A DNA stretch of 64,000 bases from Pseudomonas reactans (GCF_013385825.1 NZ_JACAPG010000010.1:1-64000); one strand, 5' to 3'; shown: positions 26,803 through 35,618, counted from the first letter of the stretch. Notes: generated from the letters alone by a model not told the origin. Numbers and translations: made by a program.

Positions 26803-29723
26803 CAGGCGGCTCCTTCCGTTGCGGCAACCACTTTGGCCTGGTTGCTCGGTTTGTGGGCCCGCACGGATTGGTGACCGAGGGCGGTGAGCATCAGCAGCGT
26901 CGAGCCGACGACCATGGCGTACACGCCGACGTCGAAGAACAAGGCGCTGGCGATATGGATGTCACCGAGCAGCGGCAGGCCGAAATGCCAGGTGTGGGTG
27001 GTGAGGAACGGATACCCGGCAAACAGTGCACCGAGACCGGTCAGCGTGGCGGAAAACAGGCCAAAGCCCATCCAGCGCATCGGCCGCAGGCTCATCTGCG
27101 CCTCGACCCACTGCGTGCCGGCGACCATGTATTGCAGGATAAACGCCACCGACATCACCAGCCCGGCGACAAAGCCGCCGCCCGGTTGGTTGTGGCCGCG
27201 CATGAACAGGTAGAACGACACCACCAGCGCTATCGGCAGCAGCAGGCGCACCAGCACCGCCGGCACCATCATGAAGCCCAGGGCGGTGTCGCTGGCCTGA
27301 CGCGGGTTGACCAGGTCGGTGGCCACGTCCGGCGCCAACTGGCGCTGTTGCGCGGGCAGTTGCATGCTTTCCTTGGACGGACGGAAGCGGCGCAACAGGG
27401 CGTACACGGTCAGCGCCACGGCGCCGAGTACGGTAATTTCACCCAAGGTATCGAAGCCCCGGAAGTCCACCAGCATCACATTGACCACATTGCTGCCGCC
27501 GCCTTCGGGCAGCGCGCGGCTTAAGTAGAACGAGGAAATGTCGTTGGGCGTCTGGCGCGTCAGCATCGCGTAGGACAGCAGCGCCATGCCGCCACCTACT
27601 ACGGTGGACAACAGGAAGTCGCGCAGACGGCGAATGCGCGCCTTGCGCAGCGAACTCGGCAGTGGCGAGACTTCCTCGATCCGCCGTGGCAACCAGCGCA
27701 GGCCGAGCAGGATCAGCACCGTGGTCACCACTTCGACCACCAGTTGGGTCAGCGCCAGGTCCGGCGCGGAGAACCACACGAACGTCACGCAGGTCATCAG
27801 GCCGCACACGCTGACCATGGTCAGGGCCGCCAGCCGGTGGTACTTGGCTTGCCAGGCAGCGCCGAGGGCGCAGGCAATCGCCAGCAACCACAGGGTGACG
27901 AATACGATGGAGCCCGGGATTTTCGGCCGATCGCCCCAGCTGAGGCCACTGTTGAGCATCGGGATCATGCCGCCGATCACCGCCACCAGCACCAGCAGGA
28001 ACAATTGGGTCTGCAGGCGCTTGGTGCTGATGCGTTTCTCGATCTTGCGCACGCCGCGCATCATCACCACCAGGCTGCGCTCGAAGCCGCGCTTGCCGTT
28101 GAAGTAGCTGATGATGGGCGGGTATTTGAAGCGGCCACGCTTGAGTTGCTTGCGCAGCAATAGATACAGAACGACGCCAGCAGACATGGCCACCAGGCTC
28201 ATGATCATCGGCGCGTTCCAGCCGTGCCAGATTGCCAGGCTGTATTCCGGCAGCACGCCGCCGACCACAGGCAACGCGGCAGCGGCGAGGATCGAACCCA
28301 CCACCTGGGCCGGGAAAATCCCCACCAGCAGGCAGGTGAACACCAGCAGTTCGACCGGCGCACGCATCCAGCGCGGCGGTTCGTGGGGTGTGTGTGGCAG
28401 GTTGGTGGCAGTCGGTCCAAAGAACACATCAATGGTAAAGCGCAGCGCATAGACCACGCTGAACGTACCCGCGACCGTCGCGATCACCGGCAAGGCAAAT
28501 TCCACCCAGGCGGTGGAGGAGATGAACACGGTTTCGGCGAAGAACATCTCTTTGGACAGGAAACCGTTGAGCAACGGCACCCCGGCCATGGACGCGCTGG
28601 CAACCATCGCCAGCGTTGCAGTAAACGGAATCAAGCGGACCAGGCCACTGAGCTTGCGGATGTCACGGGTGCCGCTTTCGTGGTCAATGATGCCTGCGGC
28701 CATGAACAGCGAGGCCTTGAATGTAGCGTGGTTAAGGATGTGGAACACTGCTGCGACGGCGGCCAGCGGGCTGTTGAGGCCCAGCAATAAGGTGATCAAA
28801 CCGAGGTGACTGATGGTGGAATAGGCCAGCAGGCCCTTGAGGTCGTTCTGAAAGATCGCGCAGTAAGCGCCGAGAAGCAGTGTAATCGCGCCGGCACCGC
28901 CGACGATGTAAAACCATTCTTCGCTGCCGGACAGCGACGGCCACAGGCGGGCCAGCAGGAACACGCCGGCCTTCACCATCGTGGCCGAATGCAGGTACGC
29001 CGACACCGGCGTGGGCGCCGCCATCGCGTGAGGCAGCCAGAAGTGGAACGGGAACTGCGCGCTTTTGCTCAAGGCGCCGATCAGCACCAGGGCCAGCATG
29101 ACCGGGTACAGCGTGTGCGCGCGAATCTGATCGCCGGCCGCCAGCACCTGGTCGAGGTCATAGCTGCCGACGATATGCCCCAGCAACATCACGCCCGCCA
29201 GCAGGCATAAACCACCGGCGCCGGTGACCATCAACGCCATGTACGCACCGCGTCGTGCATCGGCGCGGTGGTGCCAGTAGCCGATCAGCAGGAACGAGAA
29301 CAGGCTGGTCAGTTCCCAGAAGAACACGATCTGGACCAGGTTGCCGGAGATTACCAGCCCGAGCATCGCGCCCATGAACGCCAGGAAAAATGCAAAGAAG
29401 CGCGGCACCGGATCATCCGGCGACATGTAATAGCGCGCATACAACGACACCAGCGTGCCGATGCCCAGCACCAGCATCGAGAACAGCCAGGCAAACCCAT
29501 CCATGCGCAGCACGAAGTTCAGCCCGAGGCTGGGCAACCACATGAATTCTTCGCGGATCACGCCACCGTGGGCGATCTGAGGGTAGAGCAGGGCGACTTG
29601 AATGGTACCGACCAGGGCCACAAGGCCGGCCAGCAGGGATTCGGTGTTACGTGCATTGTGCGGCAGCAAGGCCGCCAGACAGCTGCCAGCGAACGGCAGA
29701 AGCAGTAGAACTATCAGGGACAT
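26802..29723 (-). CDS. mnhA: Fused MnhA-MnhB cation/H+ antiporter subunit
   Basis: 973 aa. NuoL-like MnhA (about residues 1-800) is continuous with the MnhB domain at the C-terminus (GHNQPGGGFVAGLV motif near residue 860). This fused arrangement is usual in pseudomonad PhaAB/ShaAB, giving a six-gene operon. The conserved channel helices include FFWELTSLFSFLLIG and KSAQFPFHFWLPHAM. First gene of the operon. The complex is expected in alkaline pH and sodium or potassium tolerance. Confidence 0.94.
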   Translation of the reverse strand: MSLIVLLLLPFAGSCLAALLPHNARNTESLLAGLVALVGTIQVALLYPQIAHGGVIREEFMWLPSLGLNFVLRMDGFAWLFSMLVLGIGTLVSLYARYYMSPDDPVPRFFAFFLAFMGAMLGLVISGNLVQIVFFWELTSLFSFLLIGYWHHRADARRGAYMALMVTGAGGLCLLAGVMLLGHIVGSYDLDQVLAAGDQIRAHTLYPVMLALVLIGALSKSAQFPFHFWLPHAMAAPTPVSAYLHSATMVKAGVFLLARLWPSLSGSEEWFYIVGGAGAITLLLGAYCAIFQNDLKGLLAYSTISHLGLITLLLGLNSPLAAVAAVFHILNHATFKASLFMAAGIIDHESGTRDIRKLSGLVRLIPFTATLAMVASASMAGVPLLNGFLSKEMFFAETVFISSTAWVEFALPVIATVAGTFSVVYALRFTIDVFFGPTATNLPHTPHEPPRWMRAPVELLVFTCLLVGIFPAQVVGSILAAAALPVVGGVLPEYSLAIWHGWNAPMIMSLVAMSAGVVLYLLLRKQLKRGRFKYPPIISYFNGKRGFERSLVVMMRGVRKIEKRISTKRLQTQLFLLVLVAVIGGMIPMLNSGLSWGDRPKIPGSIVFVTLWLLAIACALGAAWQAKYHRLAALTMVSVCGLMTCVTFVWFSAPDLALTQLVVEVVTTVLILLGLRWLPRRIEEVSPLPSSLRKARIRRLRDFLLSTVVGGGMALLSYAMLTRQTPNDISSFYLSRALPEGGGSNVVNVMLVDFRGFDTLGEITVLGAVALTVYALLRRFRPSKESMQLPAQQRQLAPDVATDLVNPRQASDTALGFMMVPAVLVRLLLPIALVVSFYLFMRGHNQPGGGFVAGLVMSVAFILQYMVAGTQWVEAQMSLRPMRWMGFGLFSATLTGLGALFAGYPFLTTHTWHFGLPLLGDIHIASALFFDVGVYAMVVGSTLLMLTALGHQSVRAHKPSNQAKVVAATEGAA

Positions 29724-29827
29724 AGGCTTCTAATCTGCGGGAGTTTGGGATGCATCATACGTGCCGCTTTCTCGATCACCAAACGGCAAGATGTGGCAGG
29801 ATCCTACAAGCTAAGCTGAAAACCCTT

Positions 29828-29926
29828 GTAGGAGCGAGCTTGCTCGCGAAAATCGTCAACGGTAACGCGGGCCTCCTGGATTCACACAGTGTTCTCAGGT
29901 TCTTCGCGAGCGAGCTCGCTCCTACC
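29828..29926. repeat. REP pair of the GCGAGC subtype
   Basis: GTAGGAGCGAGCTTGCTCGCG and its inverted relative ending CGAGCTCGCTCCTAC enclose about 55 bp. The core differs from the GCCGGC subtype elsewhere. The right arm lies inside the 3' end of the exporter gene. Confidence 0.88.
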
Positions 29927-30826
29927 TGTGGATGCGGCTGCCTTCTGGGCCTTGGTCTTCATCTCACTGACAATCACCGCCGCCACAATCAACGCCGCGC
30001 CCAGCATCGCAATCGGCGGAAAGCGCTCGCCGGCGATTCGTCCCACCACGCCTGCCCACACCGGCTCACCGGCATAAATCAACGTGGCTCGGGTAGGCGA
30101 GACACTCTGCTGCGCCCAGTTCATTGCCACTTGTATGACCGCACTGGTCAAACCCAGGCCCACTGCGCTGAACAGCAGCAACCACGAAAACCCCGGCAAC
30201 GCCTCGCCCATCGGCACTACCATCAGGAACGACAGCAACGAGGCCGTGGCCAGTTGCACCACGGTCACCCGGCGCACATCCACCTGCCCGGCAAACGCGC
30301 TGATCAGGATGATCTCCGCTGCGATCGCGACGGCACCGATCAAGGTGGCGATTTCGCCGGGGCTGAAATTCAGCGAAGCGCCCGCCGGCCCGGTCAGCAG
30401 CATCAAGCCGGTAAACGCCAGCATGATGCCAATGCTCGGCATCAAGCCTGGACGGCGTCCCAGTACCAGCCATTGCAGCAACGGCACGAACGGCACATAT
30501 AACGCCGTGATAAACGCCGACTGGCTGCTCAGGATCGTCTGCAGGCCAATGGTCTGCAACCCGTAGCCAAACATGATAGCCACGCCGATGAATACGCCTG
30601 CCTTCAATTCGAACAGGGTCAGGTCGCGCAAGGTGCGCAAGGAAAAGAACCCCACCACAATCGCCGCCGCCGCAAACCGTAGCCCGACGAAAAACATCGG
30701 CCCGCTGACAGTCATCGCGTGCTGCACCAGCAAAAAGGTGCCGCCCCAAATCATGGTGATCACCACCAGGATGCATTCGGCTTTACTGAAACGGTTGAAA
30801 CGCGAGGGGGAGTTCGGGGTGGTCAT
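29882..30826 (-). CDS. EamA/DMT-family exporter
   Basis: 314 aa from the ATG at 30826; upstream in-frame codons run into the divergent regulator and were not used. Ten membrane helices form two EamA repeats (about 10-145 and 155-290), e.g. TMIWGGTFLLVQHAM and ATLIYAGEPVWAGVVG. Probably exports an amino acid or related metabolite; substrate unknown. Divergent from an XRE-cupin regulator. The last residues (GRSELAREEPENTV) are encoded by REP sequence, so the true C-terminus has been extended or replaced. Confidence 0.88.
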   Translation of the reverse strand: MTTPNSPSRFNRFSKAECILVVITMIWGGTFLLVQHAMTVSGPMFFVGLRFAAAAIVVGFFSLRTLRDLTLFELKAGVFIGVAIMFGYGLQTIGLQTILSSQSAFITALYVPFVPLLQWLVLGRRPGLMPSIGIMLAFTGLMLLTGPAGASLNFSPGEIATLIGAVAIAAEIILISAFAGQVDVRRVTVVQLATASLLSFLMVVPMGEALPGFSWLLLFSAVGLGLTSAVIQVAMNWAQQSVSPTRATLIYAGEPVWAGVVGRIAGERFPPIAMLGAALIVAAVIVSEMKTKAQKAAASTGRSELAREEPENTV

Positions 30827-30881
30827 GGCGGCTCGGTCTTGCAAGGGAAAGGCACGGACCGCACAATGCGCCGCACGCTGG

Positions 30882-30922
30882 GCAGTATACTGCGCACACC
30901 CACCCATTGAGCAATATAGTGC
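30882..30922. promoter_or_regulatory. Two related palindromes between exporter and XRE regulator
   Basis: GCAGTATACTGC (30882-30893) is a perfect 12-bp palindrome containing a -10-like TATACT. GCAATATAGTGC (30911-30922) is an imperfect relative 29 bp further on, overlapping the likely GTG start of the regulator. This placement fits an autoregulatory operator controlling both divergent genes. Confidence 0.55.
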
Positions 30923-31482
30923 ACAAAGAAAATCCACACCGGGCCTCGGTCCTGCAGCACGTCAGCCAGAACGTTCGTCGCCTGCGCCATGCTGCCGACT
31001 TGAGCCAGACAGCGCTCTCGGAAAAATCCGGGGTCAGCCGGCGCATGCTGGTGGCCATCGAGGCGGGGGAAAAGAACGTCAGCCTGTCCACCCTCGACCG
31101 TGTGGCCGAAGCGTTGGACGTGGCCTTCAGCGACCTGATCCAGGCGCCGGATGCCCCCGACCACAGCCGCATCAATGAGCTGGCCTGGGCCGGTGAAATT
31201 CCCGGCAGCAAGGCGGTGTTGCTGGCCAAAGCCACGGCGCGGCGTGAAGTCGAATTGTGGGAGATGCAACTGGAGCCGGGCGATCGCTACAGCCCCGATC
31301 CCGACCCGGATGGCTGGAGCGTGCAACTGTTCGTGTTCGAAGGTTGCCTCACCCTGCTGGTGGGCGAGGAAGAAAAGCACGTCGGCGCAGGCGAGTTTTA
31401 TATGTTCGCCAGCCGTCACGTGCATGGCTATCGCAATGACGGCCAGGTGTCTGTGCGGTTTGTGCGCAACGTGGTGATCTAA
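30919..31482 (+). CDS. XRE-family regulator with cupin domain
   Basis: 187 aa from a GTG at 30919; an in-frame TTG at 30907 is possible. Neither has a clear ribosome site. N-terminal XRE helix-turn-helix (LRHAADLSQTALSEKSGVSRRML...STLDRVAEALD, about residues 15-70), then a C-terminal cupin that usually senses a small metabolite (PDPDGWSVQLFVFEGCLTLLVG...HVHGYRND). Such proteins often regulate a neighbouring transporter, here the divergent exporter. Confidence 0.88.
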   Translation: MHKENPHRASVLQHVSQNVRRLRHAADLSQTALSEKSGVSRRMLVAIEAGEKNVSLSTLDRVAEALDVAFSDLIQAPDAPDHSRINELAWAGEIPGSKAVLLAKATARREVELWEMQLEPGDRYSPDPDPDGWSVQLFVFEGCLTLLVGEEEKHVGAGEFYMFASRHVHGYRNDGQVSVRFVRNVVI

Positions 31483-31493
31483 CTGTTTACCCG

Positions 31494-31558
31494 GCAACAG
31501 TGGATCGACACTTTGCTGTTTTGAAACGCGCCCTGTTGCGCTGAATTACCGGTAAAAC
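31494..31558. promoter_or_regulatory. Possible upstream activating region with inverted repeats
   Basis: GCAACAG (31494-31500) is repeated inverted as CTGTTGC (31533-31539). GTTTACCCGG just before (from 31485) has an inverted near-match CCGGTAAAAC (31549-31558). These lie 30-100 bp upstream of the sigma-54 promoter, where an enhancer-binding activator of the SfnR type would bind. Role inferred. Confidence 0.35.
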
Positions 31559-31583
31559 GCTGATTTTATTGGCGATTACATTC

Positions 31584-31599
31584 AGGCACGACTCCTGCA
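31584..31599 (+). promoter_or_regulatory. Sigma-54 (-24/-12) promoter of the sfnB operon
   Basis: AGGCACGACTCCTGCA matches 14 of 16 positions of the sigma-54 consensus TGGCACG-N4-TTGCA, with the invariant GG and GC correctly spaced. The start of sfnB is 38 bp downstream. SfnB-type sulfur genes are known to depend on sigma-54 and the enhancer protein SfnR. Confidence 0.8.
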
Positions 31600-31636
31600 A
31601 TCACTCCAGTATCCCCTCGGAGCCTGGAGTCGGCCC

Positions 31637-32833
31637 ATGTCAGCCCACCCTCATCACCCTGCCCATATCATCCGTTCGGACGCGGAAGCCATCGAGGTCG
31701 CCACGCGCCTGGCTGCACGGTTTGCCGTCGACGCCAGCGAGCGCGACCGTGAGCGTCGCCTGCCGGTGGCCGAACTCGACGAGTTCTCGGCCAGCGGCTT
31801 GTGGGGCATCACCATTCCCAAGGCTTATGGCGGTGCCGAGGTGTCGTATGTGACAGTGGCCGAGGTGATCAAACTGATCTCCGCCGCCGACCCGTCCCTG
31901 GGGCAGATTCCGCAGAACCACCTTGGCGTTGTCGACATCCTGCTGCAGACGGCCACGGAGGCACAAAAGCAGTACTACTTCGGCAAAGTCCTCCAGGGTT
32001 ATCGATTCGGCAACGCGTTCTCCGAAGCCAAGAGCAAGAATGCCGGCACATTCGACACGCAGATCCGTTTCCACGGCGACACCGCGCAAATCAACGGCGA
32101 GAAGTTCTACTGCACCGGCGCGTTGTTCGCCCACATCGTGCCCACCGTCGGCAATAACGAAAAAGACCAGGCGTTCATCGCCTTCATCGAGCGTGATGCC
32201 CAGGGCTTGAGCGTGATTGACAGCTGGGATGGTTTCGGCCAGCGCACCACCGCCAGCGGCGGCGTGACCCTCGATGGTGTCACGGTGCCCCTGAGCGCAG
32301 TGATCCCCGCCCATCTGGCCTTCGACCAACCCACTGCCAACGGCCCGATTTCGCAGATTATCCAGGCGGCCGTCGATACCGGCATCGCCCTCGGCGCCCT
32401 GGAGCAAGCGAAAATCTACGCCCGCCAAGCGCGCCCGTGGATCGACAGCCAGCAGGAGCACGGCTGGCAAGACCCGTTCACCATCGCCGCCATCGGCGAC
32501 CTGGAGTGGCGCGTGCACGGCACCGAAGCCATCCTCGCCAAGGCCGGCCTGGCGGTGGACCGTGCCCTCGCCGACCCCAGCGAAGACACCGTCGCCCACG
32601 CTTCATTGGTCGTCGCCCAAGCCAAAGTACTGTCGGCCGAAACCGCCTTGCTCGCCAGCAGCAAGCTCTTCGAACTGGCCGGCACCCGCTCGGTCACCGG
32701 CAAACACAACCTTGACCGCTTCTGGCGCAACGCACGCACCCACACCCTGCACGACCCGGCCCGCTGGAAATACCACCTGATCGGCAATTTCGTGCTCAAC
32801 GGCGTGAAGCCCGCGCGCCACGCCTGGAACTGA
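31637..32833 (+). CDS. sfnB: SfnB-family sulfur-acquisition flavoprotein (acyl-CoA dehydrogenase fold)
   Basis: 398 aa. N-terminal helical domain, middle beta domain (NAFSEAKSKNAG, TGALFAHIVP) and C-terminal helical domain of the acyl-CoA dehydrogenase/DszC monooxygenase superfamily. The motifs RLPVAELDEFSASGLWGITIPKAYGG and FWRNARTHTLHDPARWKY match SfnB/DszC-like proteins rather than beta-oxidation enzymes. Likely an FMNH2- or FAD-dependent enzyme releasing sulfur from organosulfur compounds during sulfate limitation. First gene behind the sigma-54 promoter; followed closely by two related genes. Confidence 0.85.
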   Translation: MSAHPHHPAHIIRSDAEAIEVATRLAARFAVDASERDRERRLPVAELDEFSASGLWGITIPKAYGGAEVSYVTVAEVIKLISAADPSLGQIPQNHLGVVDILLQTATEAQKQYYFGKVLQGYRFGNAFSEAKSKNAGTFDTQIRFHGDTAQINGEKFYCTGALFAHIVPTVGNNEKDQAFIAFIERDAQGLSVIDSWDGFGQRTTASGGVTLDGVTVPLSAVIPAHLAFDQPTANGPISQIIQAAVDTGIALGALEQAKIYARQARPWIDSQQEHGWQDPFTIAAIGDLEWRVHGTEAILAKAGLAVDRALADPSEDTVAHASLVVAQAKVLSAETALLASSKLFELAGTRSVTGKHNLDRFWRNARTHTLHDPARWKYHLIGNFVLNGVKPARHAWN

Positions 32834-32842
32834 GGATTGACC

Positions 32843-33169
32843 ATGACCGCACTGAGTCTTGCGCGCCAACTGTTGGACAGCACCCGCCGCCATGTCGAGA
32901 CCAGCGATGACCCCTATGTGATCAGCCGCTTCGGCGATCTGCAGATCCGCGTCGACGTGGCCGCCGCCTTGCTGGAACGCGCTGAAACCCACCCAAGCCC
33001 GGTGGCCGCCACCGAAGCGCAGATCGCCGCCGCCGAAGCCTTGATTGCCGCGAGCAACGCCGAATTCGAACTGACCGGCCAACGCACCGCACTGCCGTCG
33101 ACCCTCGACGACCCCCTGCGCTGGAAATACCAGATTGTCGGCAACTACCACCTCAACGGAGTGCTTTGA
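32843..33169 (+). CDS. Small protein resembling the C-terminal end of SfnB
   Basis: 108 aa from the ATG at 32843 (GAGG 7 nt upstream; an in-frame TTG at 32837 is less likely). Its end LDDPLRWKYQIVGNYHLNGVL closely parallels the SfnB end HDPARWKYHLIGNFVLNGVK, and FELTGQR parallels FELAGTR. The segment between them, which holds FWRNARTH in SfnB, is absent. It looks like a duplicated C-terminal helical domain without the flavin-binding parts. It lies 9 bp after sfnB and overlaps the monooxygenase start (TGATG), so all three are coupled. Function unknown; perhaps an accessory subunit. Confidence 0.8.
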   Translation: MTALSLARQLLDSTRRHVETSDDPYVISRFGDLQIRVDVAAALLERAETHPSPVAATEAQIAAAEALIAASNAEFELTGQRTALPSTLDDPLRWKYQIVGNYHLNGVL

Positions 33170-34548
33170 TGTCCCGTGAAATCCGCTTGAATGCGTTCGA
33201 CATGAACTGTGTCGGCCACCAATCGCCCGGCCTGTGGGCGCACCCGCGTGACCGTTCGTGGCAGTACAAGGACCTGGAATACTGGACCGACCTCGCCAAG
33301 ATCCTTGAGCGCGGCAAGTTCGACGGCCTGTTTATCGCCGACGTACTGGGCATCTACGACGTCTACAACGGCAACGGCGACGCGGCGATTCGCCAGGCCA
33401 CACAGGTGCCGGTCAACGACCCGCTGTCGCTGATCGCGCCGATGGCGCTGGTCACCGAGCACCTGGGCTTTGGCCTGACCGCCTCGCTGTCGTTCGAACA
33501 CCCGTATCCGTTCGCCCGGCGCCTCTCGACCTTGGATCACCTGACCAAGGGCCGCATCGGCTGGAACATCGTCACCTCCTACCTGGAAAGTGGCGCCAAG
33601 AACCTCGGCCAGAAAGCCCAGACCGAACACGACGCGCGCTACGACTACGCGGAGGAATACCTGGAGGTCTGCTACAAACTCTGGGAAGGCAGTTGGGAGG
33701 AGGGCGCCGTGTTGCGCGACCGCGAGCGGCGGATTTTCAGCGACCCGAGCAAGATCCACGAGATCCGTCACGTCGGCAAACACTTCCAGGTGCCTGGCAT
33801 TCACCTGTGCGAGCCGTCGCCGCAGCGTACGCCGGTGCTGTACCAGGCCGGTGCGTCCAGCCGTGGCAAGCAGTTCGCCGCCGAGCAGGCCGAGTGTGTG
33901 TTCGTCGCCGCGCCGTCCAAAGTCTTGCTGAAAAAGACCGTTGCCGACATCCGCCGTCGCGCCGCCGAGGCCGGACGTGATCCGAAGAAAATCCTGATCT
34001 TCAACCTGCAGACGGTGATCGTCGGTGAGACCGATGCCAAGGCCAAGGCCAAGTTTGACGAGTACAAATCCTACGTCAGCTACGAGGGTGCGATGGCGCT
34101 GATCTCCGGCTGGACCGGTATCGATTTCAGCCAGTTCAAACCGGATGAACCGCTCAAGCATGTGCACACCAATGCCATCCAGTCGGCGGTGGAAGCCTTT
34201 TCCACGGCCGACCCGAACAAAGTCTGGACGCCCAACGAGCTGGCCGATTGGGTCGGCATCGGCGGTTTTGGCCCGCTGTTTGTCGGTGGCCCGGAAACCG
34301 TGGCGGATCTGTTGCAGGAGTGGGTGGAAGAGACCGACGTGGACGGCTTCAACCTGGCCTATGCGTTGACCCATGAAACCTTCATCGACGCCGTGGACCT
34401 GCTGGTGCCGGAGTTGCAGAAGCGCGGGGTGTACAAGACCGAATATGCCCAGGGCACGCTGCGCGAGAAGTTGTTTGGCGATGGCGCGCGGTTGGGCGCC
34501 AATCACCCCGGCGCCGGCTATCGCGACCTCAAGGCCAACTCAATCTGA
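33169..34548 (+). CDS. FMN-dependent monooxygenase, NtaA/SnaA/DszA family (LLM class)
   Basis: 459 aa, the usual length for the NtaA/DszA group of bacterial luciferase-like enzymes. Family motifs: HPRDRSWQYKDLEYWTDLAKILERGKFDGLFIADVLG at the N-terminus, HLTKGRIGWNIVTSYLESGAKNLG, and PVLYQAGASSRGKQFAA. It should use FMNH2 from a separate reductase to oxygenate an organosulfur or chelate-type compound. Coupled to sfnB and the small protein, so a sulfur-scavenging role is likely. Confidence 0.88.
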   Translation: MSREIRLNAFDMNCVGHQSPGLWAHPRDRSWQYKDLEYWTDLAKILERGKFDGLFIADVLGIYDVYNGNGDAAIRQATQVPVNDPLSLIAPMALVTEHLGFGLTASLSFEHPYPFARRLSTLDHLTKGRIGWNIVTSYLESGAKNLGQKAQTEHDARYDYAEEYLEVCYKLWEGSWEEGAVLRDRERRIFSDPSKIHEIRHVGKHFQVPGIHLCEPSPQRTPVLYQAGASSRGKQFAAEQAECVFVAAPSKVLLKKTVADIRRRAAEAGRDPKKILIFNLQTVIVGETDAKAKAKFDEYKSYVSYEGAMALISGWTGIDFSQFKPDEPLKHVHTNAIQSAVEAFSTADPNKVWTPNELADWVGIGGFGPLFVGGPETVADLLQEWVEETDVDGFNLAYALTHETFIDAVDLLVPELQKRGVYKTEYAQGTLREKLFGDGARLGANHPGAGYRDLKANSI

Positions 34549-34552
34549 CCCT

Positions 34553-34640
34553 GTAGGAGCCGGCTTGCCGGCGATAGCGGACTGTCAGTTAAAACCTATC
34601 TAGCTGAACCACCGCCATCGCCGGCAAGCCGGCTCCTACA
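34553..34640. repeat. REP pair after the sulfur operon
   Basis: GTAGGAGCCGGCTTGCCGGC and inverted GCCGGCAAGCCGGCTCCTAC enclose about 45 bp. It separates the monooxygenase gene from the ABC transporter operon. Confidence 0.9.
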
Positions 34641-34715
34641 AAATGTTGTGGCATTTCACCAATCCTAGCCAGCGGACCACCGCACGCACATCACTTGAAT
34701 AGGAGTATCACCCCT

Positions 34716-35618
34716 ATGAGCGTGCACGAACTCAAACGTCCGCTGGCCCTGGAATGGCCCGCCGAACTGCTCGGCAACCTACCCAAGGCGCTGGAACAAT
34801 TGCACCACTGGGCGCAGATCACGCCGCTGCACACTGCCTTGCGCCACAAACGCCAGGGCCAATGGCATGCGTGGCGCTGGATCGACACCTTGCGGGATGT
34901 GGAACGCCTGGCCGATGGTTTGCGCCAGCAGGGCTTTGACGAGCAATCGCGGCTGGCCCTCAGTGGGGCGTTCGAGCCGAACTTGTTGCTGTTGGCGCTG
35001 GCTGCTCATTCCATCGGTGGGCAGGTCCTGACCCTGGCTGACGACCTAGAGGTCGACGCGCTGCAACAACACCTGTGGCGCAGCCGTCCCACCCACACTT
35101 ACACCCAGGACCGCCAGCAAGTGCGGCATTGGCAATCGGCCAACCTGCTGGACTTTGCCCAGTTGCTCGGCCCGATCGACCCGGCGCAACACCTTGTACG
35201 CTGGTGGCAATCCAGCGCAGAAACCGCGTTGTGGAGCGAAGAGGGCACCCACTGGCAGGGTGGCCTAGCGGTGGTGTTGGAGCAATGGCTGAACAGCGGC
35301 CATGGCCTGGCCTTTCCGGAAAGCCCAGCCTCCGCCCGGCGTGATCGCAGTGAAGTGGCGCCCACCGGTCTGCTGTTGTCACCCGCACGCTTGCAGCACC
35401 TGGCCGATGAGATCGAAAGCCGCTTGGCGCCTCATGGCACCTGGCGTCGACGCCTATGCGACTGGGCCATCGCCCACCCGCAAAGCGGCCTGCGCCGCCT
35501 GTTGAAAAACCGTGTGCGCAAGCTGCTCGGTTTTCAGCGCCTGGCTTACATCTGGCAACCCCTCAAATCGACCCCGTCGCCGGTGTGGCTGGCGGAATTC
35601 AAACGGGACATCGCATGA
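34716..35618 (+). CDS. Truncated acyl-CoA synthetase-like protein lacking the AMP-binding loop
   Basis: 300 aa from the ATG at 34716 (AGGAG upstream); full-length relatives are about twice as long. The first part follows the N-terminal pattern of AMP-dependent synthetases (HTALRHKRQGQWHAWRWIDTLRDVERLADGL...). The last part (RLCDWAIAHPQSGLRRLLKNRVRKLLGF) recalls their middle region. No TSGTTGxPK-type phosphate loop or C-terminal lysine domain is present. The frame is intact and overlaps the ABC ATPase start by 4 bp, so it is translated and coupled. Catalysis is unlikely; it may be a relic or have a regulatory or binding role. Confidence 0.7.
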   Translation: MSVHELKRPLALEWPAELLGNLPKALEQLHHWAQITPLHTALRHKRQGQWHAWRWIDTLRDVERLADGLRQQGFDEQSRLALSGAFEPNLLLLALAAHSIGGQVLTLADDLEVDALQQHLWRSRPTHTYTQDRQQVRHWQSANLLDFAQLLGPIDPAQHLVRWWQSSAETALWSEEGTHWQGGLAVVLEQWLNSGHGLAFPESPASARRDRSEVAPTGLLLSPARLQHLADEIESRLAPHGTWRRRLCDWAIAHPQSGLRRLLKNRVRKLLGFQRLAYIWQPLKSTPSPVWLAEFKRDIA

